Shown: piece by piece, positions 24,908-35,527 of the stretch
How positions within the stretch are numbered: the stretch's first letter is position 1
How the letters are laid out: every line of letters begins with the position of its first letter
NCBI GenBank assembly: GCA_015039315.1
Contig: WIDE01000011.1
Coordinates: forward strand, 186,001-250,000
Reading direction: 5' to 3'
DNA: 64,000 nt
Origin: Clavulina sp. PMI_390
Taxonomy: Eukaryota; Basidiomycota; Agaricomycetes; Cantharellales; Hydnaceae
The notes under the pieces: generated by a model
Told to the model about the DNA's origin: nothing
Databases searched by the model: none
What the model saw: the letters and a program-made list of their open reading frames with translations, nothing else
Position numbers and translations under genes: made by a program

Positions 24908-26109
24908 GCGAATGAAATGACCCGTCTATCCAATTTTCACATTGCCTGGCTGGAGTTGTGATATGGGACTAGCATTGGCTTTTCAGAGTGGTGCCAAATT
25001 AGTAGTACTACTAGTGTCGTTGTCGTTAGTGGCGCGATACGATTGTTTTTCCTTGGGGTTTGGTTTCTGGGCAGTTTCTGGTCGTCTTTCTGGGTTCCCC
25101 AATGATATCGCATTGGCATTCTGCCTCCACAGCATTCTTTTCCACTTCACCTTCGTTTTTCGCGCACACACAAATTTGTAACACCTCACATTCTTTGCAT
25201 CGTCCACAAAAATCAACACTCATTGTACCATCCTTCTCTCGATACCCTACCAATAACTAATAAAGTATCCTCCGCCCACATACTCTGTCTGCCGGAACGT
25301 AAAGCCCACAATTAGAACACGGCGATCCACCCGAGACATCCACATTCATGCACCTCGGAAATCGGAGGGTGATGCTTCGTTCAGGGATGACCAGATCTTA
25401 GGGGAGGGGAGGGAACAGCGGCTGCTTTCGTGAGGCTCAAAGCCACTCCCATCAATGCTTCTTCTCTTCTCAACTTCTCCTTCTGGCGCCAGCGTCGGCG
25501 AAATTGGGTGATGGTGTGGGGCTGGCGTGCCGATGAGCCGCGGGCCGACCATTACTTGTATGTAGATTACATGCACGTTCACATACACGACGGTTCTGGC
25601 ATCGGAGGGCGGCTGCCCATCTCACCAAATCCGTATGGAAGCACGTTCCGAGGTTCGAGAGATCCGCCGGCGCGTCGGCGGTTTACACACTGATACTGGT
25701 GCTGCGCTCACCTATAATGAATGACCTGATATTGCCGTGCGCAATGCTTAGATATCCCTGGCACGTGCTTTCAGACCCACAAAGTTTCTGCCCCAGCAAC
25801 TGCCACGATTTACAAGGATCACCCCAACCATCTCTTGAATGGACAGTAAGCTTGACTGCAGGACAGCAATAATAAGCTTCCGCTAAGTTAGCAAGACAGA
25901 TCACAAAGCTTCCCAGATTGGAATCGGTGAGTTGCCTGGATACGTACAGCCGTGGAGGATCCAGACGTTGAAGACCTTGAGTGAGCCACGAGCCTTAGGT
26001 TGTGGTTCTTGTCACTGTATTAGTAAGGAGAACTTAGCAAGAAGACTTCACATCGATGCCTTTTTTTCGAGAAAAGGGTCAAACGCGAGCAGATCTGAAT
26101 CAGAATGCG
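24908..26109. other. intergenic, no gene recognised
   Basis: 3' flank of the arrestin-like gene, then sequence leading into the eroded dioxygenase copy. The 5' half of that copy may once have been here, but I cannot align it by eye. Confidence 0.4.
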
Positions 26110-27012
26110 CTTGACTCGTGCTATCCTGTCGCCAACACAGTCAAAGCAACTACACGGCCAGGTGAGAACAGGATAGTATCCTTCGCTGAATGTCCCCACG
26201 AAGCCCTCCCTGTCCCTAAGGGGAATCGGTAGACTGAGCAATCTGGAGCCAAAGCAAAGGCCGACATTTGTGCTAGATTAGTCTCACACTTTCTTTCAGC
26301 TTGCTTCTACAACCTCGCAGCATCGTTGCTACGATTCCAGGAAGCGGAGCCGCCAATATCCCACCATTGATCACCATGCCCGCTGTGGAGGCCATTGTGC
26401 AATCGTTTAGTTGCCCCCTATGTTCGATGACAGGGAAACGAACCTTTATATTCCATCTCCGCCGCCAATGTATGAGTCTCGCGCTACGGAGTGTGAACTT
26501 TTCTCGACTTGTTCAACTGGGGAGTGAATCTAAACCAGAATGGCGCAGACACGGTATGTCCGATGGTATGTCGCTTGCACCAAATCCCGAACTATAAGGC
26601 TGATGATAGAGCGACTTTAATAGCTCAATGGAATAGAGGCCATGATGTACCAGGCTCTCCGCCGAATCGGCGCGATCATTTCAGTCCGATCCATCACTGA
26701 AAACTTGGGTTACGTGACCGAACACAGACCAAGACACAGCTGTTCTGGATATCGAGCGTTATTATTGTGAATATTTTTGACGACAGAGTTGATGTAATGC
26801 AAGTGGTGCAAGCATTTTGTGGTATTGCAACCCATCTCCCGAATTCTCATGCCATGGACAGGCTCTGGACGTATAAGTCGCATCAAGCTCAGAAACGTTT
26901 GAACAGAATCCAATTTATGCATTTTGCCTTCGGTAACGGCACGGACGTTTGCACTAAGTACTTATCCATTTGCATGGCTGCGTCGAACAATTGGCCATGT
27001 GTCCCAAATTGA
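26110..27012 (+). pseudogene. eroded third copy of the 2OG-Fe(II) dioxygenase family
   Basis: Plus-strand fragments match the dioxygenase copies at 12.4-15.9 kb in the right order but in different frames. They are FAECPHEALPVPKGNR near 26180 (second iron His and Arg segment), then LITMPAVEAIVQSF followed by FIFHLRRQ near 26360-26470, then RRIGAIISVRSITENLGY near 26665, and finally AQKRLNRIQFMHFAFGNGT followed by TKYLSICMAAS near 26890-26990. Stops and frameshifts separate the blocks, and the HxD part is not recognisable. This is an old, non-functional copy, inverted relative to the other two. Confidence 0.7.
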
Positions 27013-27401
27013 TAGCACGAGCCATGCTCAGCAGACACAAAGCCTCGAGTTCAGACACATAGACAGAGTGAAGAGATTTTAGTCCCATCCCTACACAGCC
27101 CCTTTGTTACTGAAGAAGAGTACCACCTTGAGTTGTTTCAATGATGGTGTTCCCCTGATAGGGATCTGGTAATACGTTTGGGATGTGGTGACAACCAGGT
27201 GCGAGTAGGCGAGAGAGCCGCAGCACTCTACAGACCGGGCAGAGTTTGATACTTTTTATTACTTGCACGCCTGGCCTGGATGAGAAAAAAAGGCTTGGGG
27301 ATGATTTTGGCGCTCAACATCATATGTGTGTTGTTTTGTTTGTTGTTGTTTTGTTCTCTTCACAACAATCGTCCACCCAGCGCGTTCGCGGTTCATTGCC
27401 A
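27013..27401. other. promoter region of the Mif2/CENP-C gene
   Basis: 389 nt upstream of the start codon at 27402. Contains T/G-rich tracts around 27325-27360; no TATA box and no gene seen. Confidence 0.4.
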
Positions 27402-30383
27402 ATGGCTCGTACCTTGAAAGGCAGAGAATCGACTGGTCTCAGAAAGCCGTACGACGATGACAAGAGCAAAGGAAGGTGCGCGTAGCTCATTGACGAGTTA
27501 GACTGACCACAACGTTGTTGACTTCTTTCACGTCATAGGCGAACTGGCAAGACCGTCAAAGCCAGCGAGCGCAACTCAGATGGATTTGAAGACTTCGAAG
27601 ATATGTGGCGTCTCAATGACGCGACCCCGCGTTCTTCGAGACGAGCACCACTCTCCCCACGCCGATCACCTACTCCTTCAGAATCTGATGACGACCCCGA
27701 CGCCTCCATCGCAATGTCCATTGTAGAACAAGGTGAAACGCACTTGAACTCCACAATCCCGTGGGAACCGAACTGTGTTTTCTCTCAGAACCTAGCACAC
27801 CAGCCAGCCCAGGACTCTGGCGCAGTACAATTCCTCGTTAGTTCTGATTTCATCCTCCTCAGCAGTTGGCATAACTCACGTGCTCCAATAACGACCATAG
27901 CCCCCGCCCCGTCCAGCGCACTACACCCTGGATCGCTCTCTTCGCGCATTAACTCAATCAACTCGGTCGATTTCGACTCTATTCCATCACCCGCCCAGAC
28001 CAAAAGTCATACTTTTTCAAAACATAGACAAAGTCTCTTCGTCGACCTCGACGTCACGCGCACTAAGCAAGCTGCCCGCCCAAAACCTCAACCCAAACCT
28101 TTGTACCAGCCTCCGAAGGCGTCCGTGCCCAGTGATTCTGAGCCAGAACCGGAGCCTGTTGCTACCGCCGATGATGCCGAGCTTGATAATAAGCGTAGTT
28201 TCAGTGCATCGCCTACTACTCCTCGCGCTTCCAACCCCCAGCTGAAGAAAACAAAGAAGGGTGTCGCTCGAGAAGTCGATGAGGCACGTCCCTCATCACC
28301 CATCACGCCCAAACCAAAGAAACGCAAATCTACGGGGACGGCAAAGAAGACCCACGAATCTAGTGCTGTTTCTGATCCTGAATCGGAGGACCCCGTCACC
28401 CCTTCGCTTCCACGCAAAAGTCGCATTGTTTCCCCTGCTTCCAACAAAAAGCCTGCTTCGCGTGGTAGAAAGAGCCAGCCTCCTCCCCCAACCACCCCTT
28501 CCGCCACCTCATCGCCTACTGTATCCCCGAATCACTCCCGAAGCGCGAAGAGTGCTCGCAAAACTGCTACTCGCCCCCCTGTTCCCATCGTCTCTCGTGA
28601 TAATGACGATGACGATGAAGATTCTGCGCCCGAGGATGATTTCGGAATGCCCTTTAACCCTGCTGCAGACGATGTGGAAATGAGCTTTGGCCTAGGTGGC
28701 GAGCAAGAGTATGGGAACGATGATACTGTAACTATGGACATCGACGAGCCTGAACAAGACGTGGAGGTCGACCAAGATCAAGAGGAGGAAGAGGAAGAAG
28801 AAGAAGAAGAAGAAGAAGTGGATGAGCCACCTCGTAAGACTGCTAAAGAAAAGGGAAAGCAGAAAGCGAAGGAGAGTGCTCCCTCCCGCCGATCGCGCTC
28901 AGTGCTTAGCCCTGTCGCTGAGGAGGACGAGGATATGGAGGACGATATTGCTGCCGGCCTTGATGCTATCCCGAGTGATGATGACGAAAACGAGCCATCA
29001 CCTGAACCCGTTGTCCTGCCGCGAGCTAAGAAGACGCGGACGTCCAAGACGGTGGCAAATAAGCGGCGTTCCGCTTCTGCTTCTGCTGCTCCTGAAAGTC
29101 GCATCAGCATGGGCGAGTCCAGTACGTCTTCATTTTACTTTGCCTCACCCCCTCCCTACCACAGAAAAAAAAGAAAATAAGCGTTGACTTCCAATCCTTT
29201 TGCCCTAGACAAAGAAAACGCTCATGGTGTGCGCAGAAGCACCCGCCATCGACACAAGCCTCTCGAATACTGGCGCAACGAGCGTATGATTCTTGGCCGC
29301 TCCGAAGAGGGTCCTGCACCTTGTCCGGTCTTCAAAGGCTTCCTCGAGATTCCCAAAGAAGTTCCTGCCCCACGGAAGCTTATCAAGAAGCGGTCAGTCA
29401 GTCGACAACCCTCCCAAGCAAGAAAAGCTTCAGCTCCACCGCCAGAAAATGTTCCGCTTGAGGAAGGCTGGGACGACGACACAGACATCAATGGGTTTGT
29501 GTTTGATGTCCCAGAGGGTAGAGAGATTGAGCGACGTAAGTTCCCTCCTATCATCCATTTCTGGTTCGTCGGTCTTTTGTATGAACTCGGTTAATATCGG
29601 TCTTCTAGGTCTTGTCTGGACGAAAAAACACATCGTTCCTCAACAATCAAGCTTTGGTGGTTTCAACTTCCGAAAACTGTTCTCAGATGACGACTTCCTT
29701 GCATCTGGTGTCCTAGAGTTGCCGATCGACGGTTCCAAGCCAAATAAGAGCTCAAAGGACAATGTTTATGTGGGTTCAGAGTAACAGTCGTTTCATGTGT
29801 ATGCATCTCTTACATACCTGGTTGGTCTTTCCTTGGTTCTTTAGGTATTTTTTGTCCATATTGGTTGCGTAAAAGTGATGATCCAAGATCAGGAATTCAC
29901 TATCGCAACGGGCGGCACGTTCATGATTCCACGCGGTACGTCCTCCGTTCCCCATCTCAAGAACAGCAGAGACGTCCGTCTGACCCATGTCCGTTGGTCT
30001 TGCCAACCACTCCAGCCAACTTTTACTCCATCACTAATATTGCTAATCGCGAAACCGTCCTCTTCTTCGCCCAAGCCCGTAAAGTCGCACCTAGCGACCA
30101 ATACGACGAAGAAGAGGAAGAGGGCACGGTGACCGATGTTCGCAGCTCTGTCGGTGCGAACAGCCATGCCGGGCGATATTCGGTTGGACAATCTCCTGTG
30201 CGACGCTCGATAAGTGCCGTAGGGGGCGGCGGCCCATACTCCCTGAAAACCCCGAATTTCGGAAGAAGAGACACCGACTCACCAGCGGGACGGGTCGGAT
30301 CGTCATCTCCCTTCAAACCTAGGGCCTCTGTGGGACGGCCCGGTGGTGGCGGTGGTGGTACTGGTGGCCGTTCAAGGAGATAA
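27402..30383 (+). CDS. MIF2: inner kinetochore protein Mif2 / CENP-C
   Basis: About 830 residues. A short first exon (27402-27475) is spliced to 27539 and gives RRTGKTVKASERNSDGFEDF, like the Mif2 N-terminal region. A long disordered middle follows, Ser/Pro/Lys-rich with an acidic run at 28782-28817. The diagnostic CENP-C motif, which binds the CENP-A nucleosome, is RRSTRHRHKPLEYWRNER (near 29232). After it comes the C-terminal cupin dimerisation domain: LVWTKKHIVPQ, then VYVFFVHIGCVKV, FTIATGGTFMIPR, and NFYSITNIANRETVLFFAQAR. The tail is Gly-rich and basic. Two further introns (about 27739-27794 and 27834-27897) are likely inside the long second exon; their lengths sum to a multiple of three, so the frame stays open either way. 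This is an essential link between centromeric chromatin and the Mis12 complex. Confidence 0.93.
28782..28817 (+). repeat. GAA/GAG trinucleotide run coding for poly-Glu
   Basis: Twelve consecutive Glu codons inside the acidic middle of the Mif2/CENP-C gene. A microsatellite likely to vary in length between isolates. Confidence 0.8.
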
Positions 30384-31220
30384 ATTCGTCCACTTTGTTC
30401 TTGTCCCTTCTTCAGGGCCACCCTTTCATGTTCGCTCTATTTTGCGGCTTACCCTACTCTATGGTTTCCTTATGTTCAACTTGTTGTCGCATCACCTGTA
30501 CATTTCACATAGCTTTCAAGCTTAGCTCGCACTCTTCCCTCCCTCCAACGGGACATAGTATGTACATAATTCACTAGCCCAGGGCCTTTTAAAGTAATCA
30601 ACCTCACAACTGGAGGTACATCTTCGAGAAGTGGAAAATCTCGATCTCTGAGAGCAGAAAAGGGCTTGGCAAAGGGTTGGCATATCTGTGTCTCTTGCAA
30701 GCTAGCTCGACGTAAGGGGCTCCAACTGAAAGGGCATCAATGCTAGCGTAGTTCCATAGGCATCCGCGTCGTGCCCTTGAGCAGTATGCATATGATGAAC
30801 TGAATCCAGTTCGCCTCCAAGCCGCTGAAATCTATGCTCGGTACCGTTACTGAGACGCTCTTGCCTGAAAGATCCCAGTGCAATGAGCTTAGGGTTCGAA
30901 ACTGCAATGTCATAACAGATCATCAGCCCGCGGAAAAATCCATAAGCCCATCCACCTTAAAATTTCACAATGTCACAATGAATATCATTAGAGCGGGAAT
31001 ACAGCACGAAGGTTTGGGTTTAAGTTTCATCAATTATATCAGAGTACAATCGGGAAAGTACCACACAACAGTACATCTCGCCAGTGGGTAGAGCCCCAGC
31101 ATTAGCGACATTCAAAACTCGAGGAGAGCCTGAGGAGAAAATGGAACACAGTGCTAAACGAGTGATTCAAGGAAAGCAGCGTCGCAAACTCTCCTTACAC
31201 TACAGGGTGCGAATTCTCCC
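30384..31220. other. convergent intergenic region
   Basis: 3' flanks of the Mif2 gene (plus) and the MACPF gene (minus). No gene, tRNA or repeat recognised. Confidence 0.45.
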
Positions 31221-33360
31221 CTAAAATTCCGAGCGAAACAGGGCGGGGCGAAGTGCGCTGCTACGGACACCCTCAGGCTCGTTCTTAGAACTACCAACGG
31301 ATTGCCCCCTAGCATCGGACGATCCAGGTCCATATCCTGTATACCCGTGACGACGGGCTGCAGTAGTGCCTGCCACCTCGTCTACGTGAATCTGGGGGTT
31401 GGCTGGGATCGACCAGTATGCGATCTCATTCCAGTAGTTGTCCGTGATTTGGTTGTTCGTGATCGGAGCCTAAAGCATGCGAGCAAACAAGGACATGTGG
31501 TATCAGGAACTAAAGTGGACGCAACGAAGACAGAAGCAAACGAACATTGTTGAGGATGACAGTGGCGGATCTCTGACCACCCGATCCATGCGAAAGAGTA
31601 AAATCGAGCGGAGAGCCATCGTTAACAACGTAGAAGCTAGCGTGTATGGTCAGTGACCGAAGTGAACCTGGGGTTGGCACAAATTGACGTACTAAACAAC
31701 GGGGGTATTGGTGTAGTCGTGCGAGTGTTCAACGCCGATCTGAACCTGGTTCCTAGTGAGGGTCGCGCCAGGAACATTCGTGTAAGGGTTGGCTGGGTCC
31801 TCCACAATGTATGAGCTGCACAATAGAAGCATGGAAGAGTAGATGAGTACGAGTTGATGAACATAACTTGCAAGAGGAATATACATACCCGGGGTTGAGC
31901 AGTCGGAAACGAGCCCAGTCAGTGCTGAGAGACAGACTGACGTAAGTCCAGTGGGGAGCAGGGTTTTGCACAATCCACTGGAAAGCGTCTTGAAGATCCT
32001 GCGCCGCGTAGTATAGCGTATCGCTCTGGGCACTCGAAAACACATCCCAGATGGAATCGACGGTAATTGACATCAGGTCCGCGTTCTCGTATGTGGTCTT
32101 GACCCATTGGGAGAAGTTGTCATAGTTGCTGCTGTTGCCATAGCCGCTGGTGAGAGCATCAGCCAAATTAGGGTCGCCACCTTGCACGGAGATCTGCTGA
32201 GACTTCTCGCTGAGGAATGAGCTGTATTCGCTCGAGCCTGAAACGCTGGCGTTAAATTGCCCGCTAGTCGAAACACCATCGTATGCAACAGCTACATCGG
32301 CTTGCCAGTTTTGATTAACGCTTTGGTCCGAGGTCGATCCCCATACAGTCTGCGGTAGGCATCAGCGTTATTCTGATAAGCAATATTGGCACAACACACC
32401 AGTGAATACCGAGCGCCATATTGAACAGAGGTGATCGCGTGACTTCCGTAGCTGGCGAAGAAGTTGCGGTACGCAGTGATTATTGTGCTGTTGGTCGAAT
32501 CCCAAGTGCCTAAGCGTTTGACAGCAGTGATGAAAGGGGTCTCGTCGATGTCACCTGCCCAATTCTTCAAACCAGCCTGGACGGTTAAACCGAATCGGTT
32601 CAGGTTCAAGCCCGTCATCAAAAGGACAAAATAGGACTGACGATGTAGATGAGAGACTGGAAGTTGAATAAGGAGTACTGGGTGTTGGAGTGGAAGGTCT
32701 TGCTGATCGCATAGCTTGCATCAGCACTGGCAGACACGGCAAGATATTTGCCTGGAGAGGTTTTAGAGGCTGATGTCGCATGAATTAGAGAAGGCTGAAA
32801 CACACCTGCCAGTGAGGCGTCAGTCTCAAATGCCGAAGCCGCAGTAGAGCCGTCAGCATAGTAAGTGGATACAGCTGTTGAACCAAATGCAATTCAGAAA
32901 TACGTTGATAAACAGTTCATAGGTAGTTCCGATCCAGACCTGACTCCGTGGCAGTGTCGGCAGTGATGAAGCAGTTCTCTGGCACGTTGTACTGGACTCC
33001 AGCAATGGTGGCGTCCGTATATGTAGTAGTGTTGACATTGATAATTGCGGTCCTGGTCTTCAAGCCGCCAATAACCTTGAAAAGACAAATAGGATGATAG
33101 ACTTCAATATGAGATTCATCGATAGGGTTATGGCGCGTGTCTATGGGACATACCGCGTTAATGTCGCTGGGCGTAAAGGTGGTGAAGTCCAGCCCATAGC
33201 CCAGGAAGGTACTAGCGGGAAAGTAGTTTTGCTGGTCACCATCAGCAAGAGACACACGAAGCTGAGAGCCACGCCGGAGAGCCCGATGATCAGCTCTGGG
33301 GCGACGGGCCAACGAGCTCGTGGCTACAAGCAATGGGAAGAGCGTGGATAGATGCACCAT
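31221..33360 (-). CDS. secreted MACPF (perforin-like) domain protein, copy 1
   Basis: A reverse-strand gene with about eight short introns. The N-terminus MVHLSTLFPLLVATSSLA is a signal peptide. GTFLGYGLDYT-type sequence follows (here STFLGYGLDFTTF), then a beta-rich region. The MACPF signature is FFASYGSHAITSVQYGARY (near 32430), matching the family's aromatic-Gly-Thr/Ser-His core, and beyond it is SIWDVFSSAQSD. The C-terminal part contains DWARFRLLNPG, QVQIGVEHSHDY, FYVVNDGSPLDFTLSHGSGG and DNYWNEIAYWSIPANPQIHVD, probably a separate beta domain. All splice junctions I tested keep the frame open to the TAG at 31221. MACPF proteins can form membrane pores; whether this one does, and against what, is not known. 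The paralogue is at 57791-59963. Confidence 0.82.
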
Positions 33361-33420
33361 GATGAGTTTGGAAGGGAGGATAAACTGGCTGGTACAGGTA
33401 TCGTCGTTCTACCCTTGGGG

Positions 33421-33427
33421 TTTTATA
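33421..33427 (-). promoter_or_regulatory. TATA box of MACPF copy 1
   Basis: Reads TATAAAA on the minus strand, about 61-67 nt upstream of the start codon at 33360. Confidence 0.6.
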
Positions 33428-35527
33428 CCTTCGCTGTGAATTAGATTCCAATTGACAAAGAAGGGTGTCGCAAGACGGGAACAGCCTCCCCCAACATCAG
33501 GCTCTCAAAATGACGGGAAGAGCTCCCCGAAGGAGACTCCTATTCGTTATGTGCGCATAGATCCATACTAGCATTGAGATTGCAAATTCGATGATCATCT
33601 CAATCCGAAAGTTCCACAGAGGAAGAATGGTAGCAGCGATGGTTGCAGCTGGTCTGAGGATCGGTACCATTCGTCCGAAATCAAGTGACGCGATATTGCG
33701 CCCGAATAAGAGAATGAGTCATGAGGCAATCTGTAGAATGAATGAAATAAGCTGCTGAACCTTACATTCAAGATGGCGACTCCCCAGAGCATCATTTTAC
33801 GTCCTGTGGGAAAGATCGCCCAGAGTGGGGTGTATCCAGTGAGAATAAACCTCGCAATAAATCGTGGATTTGATGCTTCTGGATAACGAGATATCGGCGA
33901 AGGTTGGAAGACGGAAGAGTCGATGTTAGACCAGTCAAACTTATGATACAGAGCACCAGAAAAAAGTCGCTACGTAAACCAGTCGCCATGATATTCTAAG
34001 CGAAGCCAAGCCCATGACATATATCAGAGCGATCAGGAGGCGTTTCCGATTGCGACAAGATTGCCAGGCACCACACAGTCGGTTGAGCTTGTGCGACAAT
34101 CGTCGCCACCCAAAATGGCGCGCATGCCAGTATAATTTGCAATAGAAGTCGCAGGAGGGGCACTTCCATATGCCGTAATGCTATTTAATTAAGGCTTCAA
34201 GTTTCAATGTCAGTTACTTCGGCTAGCTTCGGGGGTTTACCTGAGCTGCACGTTGTAGCCCCTGGTTCATGTTGAGCACGAGTGGGCATGGCCTTGAACA
34301 CAAGGCTTTCGGCAGGGGGAGCATGGGGTAGATATACAATAGGCTGAGGCCTGTCTCTACATACTCCTGGAGGGCTAAATTGGGCATCAGGCCAATTCCT
34401 TCAAAACAAGGCGTTTGATGTCTAGTATTTGATGTTTGAGTAACCTCCCGGCACCGAACCGCCGGCATCCCCGAGATTTCGCAATGGTATGATGAACCAG
34501 TTGAGCTCTCGCCATTTATTGTATTATTGTATTCAGATATCTACGTAGTAGTCCCAGCAAATCGCCATAGACGACCTTTCCAGGACTTAGAGCTAGTATT
34601 GGATCTCAAGCGACTCAATTCGTAAAGCGTCCCTAAACTGTGGATGAATTTGAGCATCTTACCTGAGTGGTTGGCCTTGTATTAGCCGGCATACGATCAT
34701 CAAATAACTATGATGCTAGTGCTCACCACTTGTATTCAACGGAAGTCCGCTCCCATCCCGCCCCATGACACACTGAGCTCAAATTAGATGACAGTCATAA
34801 TGTACTCTCGTAGGTCCTCAAGGCCTGGAGAAATTCTGAGCATGCTCATTACATAGTTTCTTTGCCGAGAACGCATGATGTTGTGAGAAACGATGAAGCT
34901 CGGCTCAAATCGGGATTGTGGCTCATTCAGCATTGATCCACATTGCGTTGCCTTCATTGGAGGGCTACATAGGCAATCTCTTTCCTACATATATCTCTTC
35001 TCAACAAAACACGCTGGTCGCTGGGTTTTATTAGGTTGCTCTAGATGTTTTAAGGGGATGTTCAATGCATAGCAATACGAGAATTTGGATATTGTGATTG
35101 GTACCACTAGCCTTAGTATGTATTCGCTTTCCCCTCTACTGGCGACTATTTCCAATCCATTCCTATTCATTCTCCTTCCCCAGATCCTCTGCGGGTAAAA
35201 ATATTCGCTTCACTCACTGGCTCCTTGCGTTACTCATCCATTTTGTTTTGAGCTCTCCTTGCTACTCTCAAGGTTCTCCTGTCACCCCCTTCGCTTTAGA
35301 GGGTAATAGCGATAGGAGTGTTGACGTCAATGCAGAGCTCGCGTGTAAGGAGGTCTGGTAACTCTCACTCCCATGCAAAGGGCTCCGAAAGATGCGATTG
35401 GACGACGCAAAGCCGAATGGATATCTTCGGGTCTCGTGAGAGTCAACAACATCACAATTACATACAACCGGTTGGATAACATTGTTAGCTTGCTCCGGAC
35501 CATTCAAGCCGGGCTCTGGTAGGGCCT
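33428..35527. other. 2.1 kb without a supported gene
   Basis: On the minus strand at about 33560-33990 there are hydrophobic open stretches (GYTPLWAIFPTGRK and MMLWGVAILN, later a membrane-like segment) broken by stops. They could be a remnant of a membrane protein gene, but I cannot name a family. The rest, to 35527, shows no motif. Confidence 0.35.

Noticed and set aside
30880..30905. GGGTTCGAAAC, resembling the B box of a tRNA gene
   Set aside because: No matching A box or foldable acceptor stem at the proper distance could be found.
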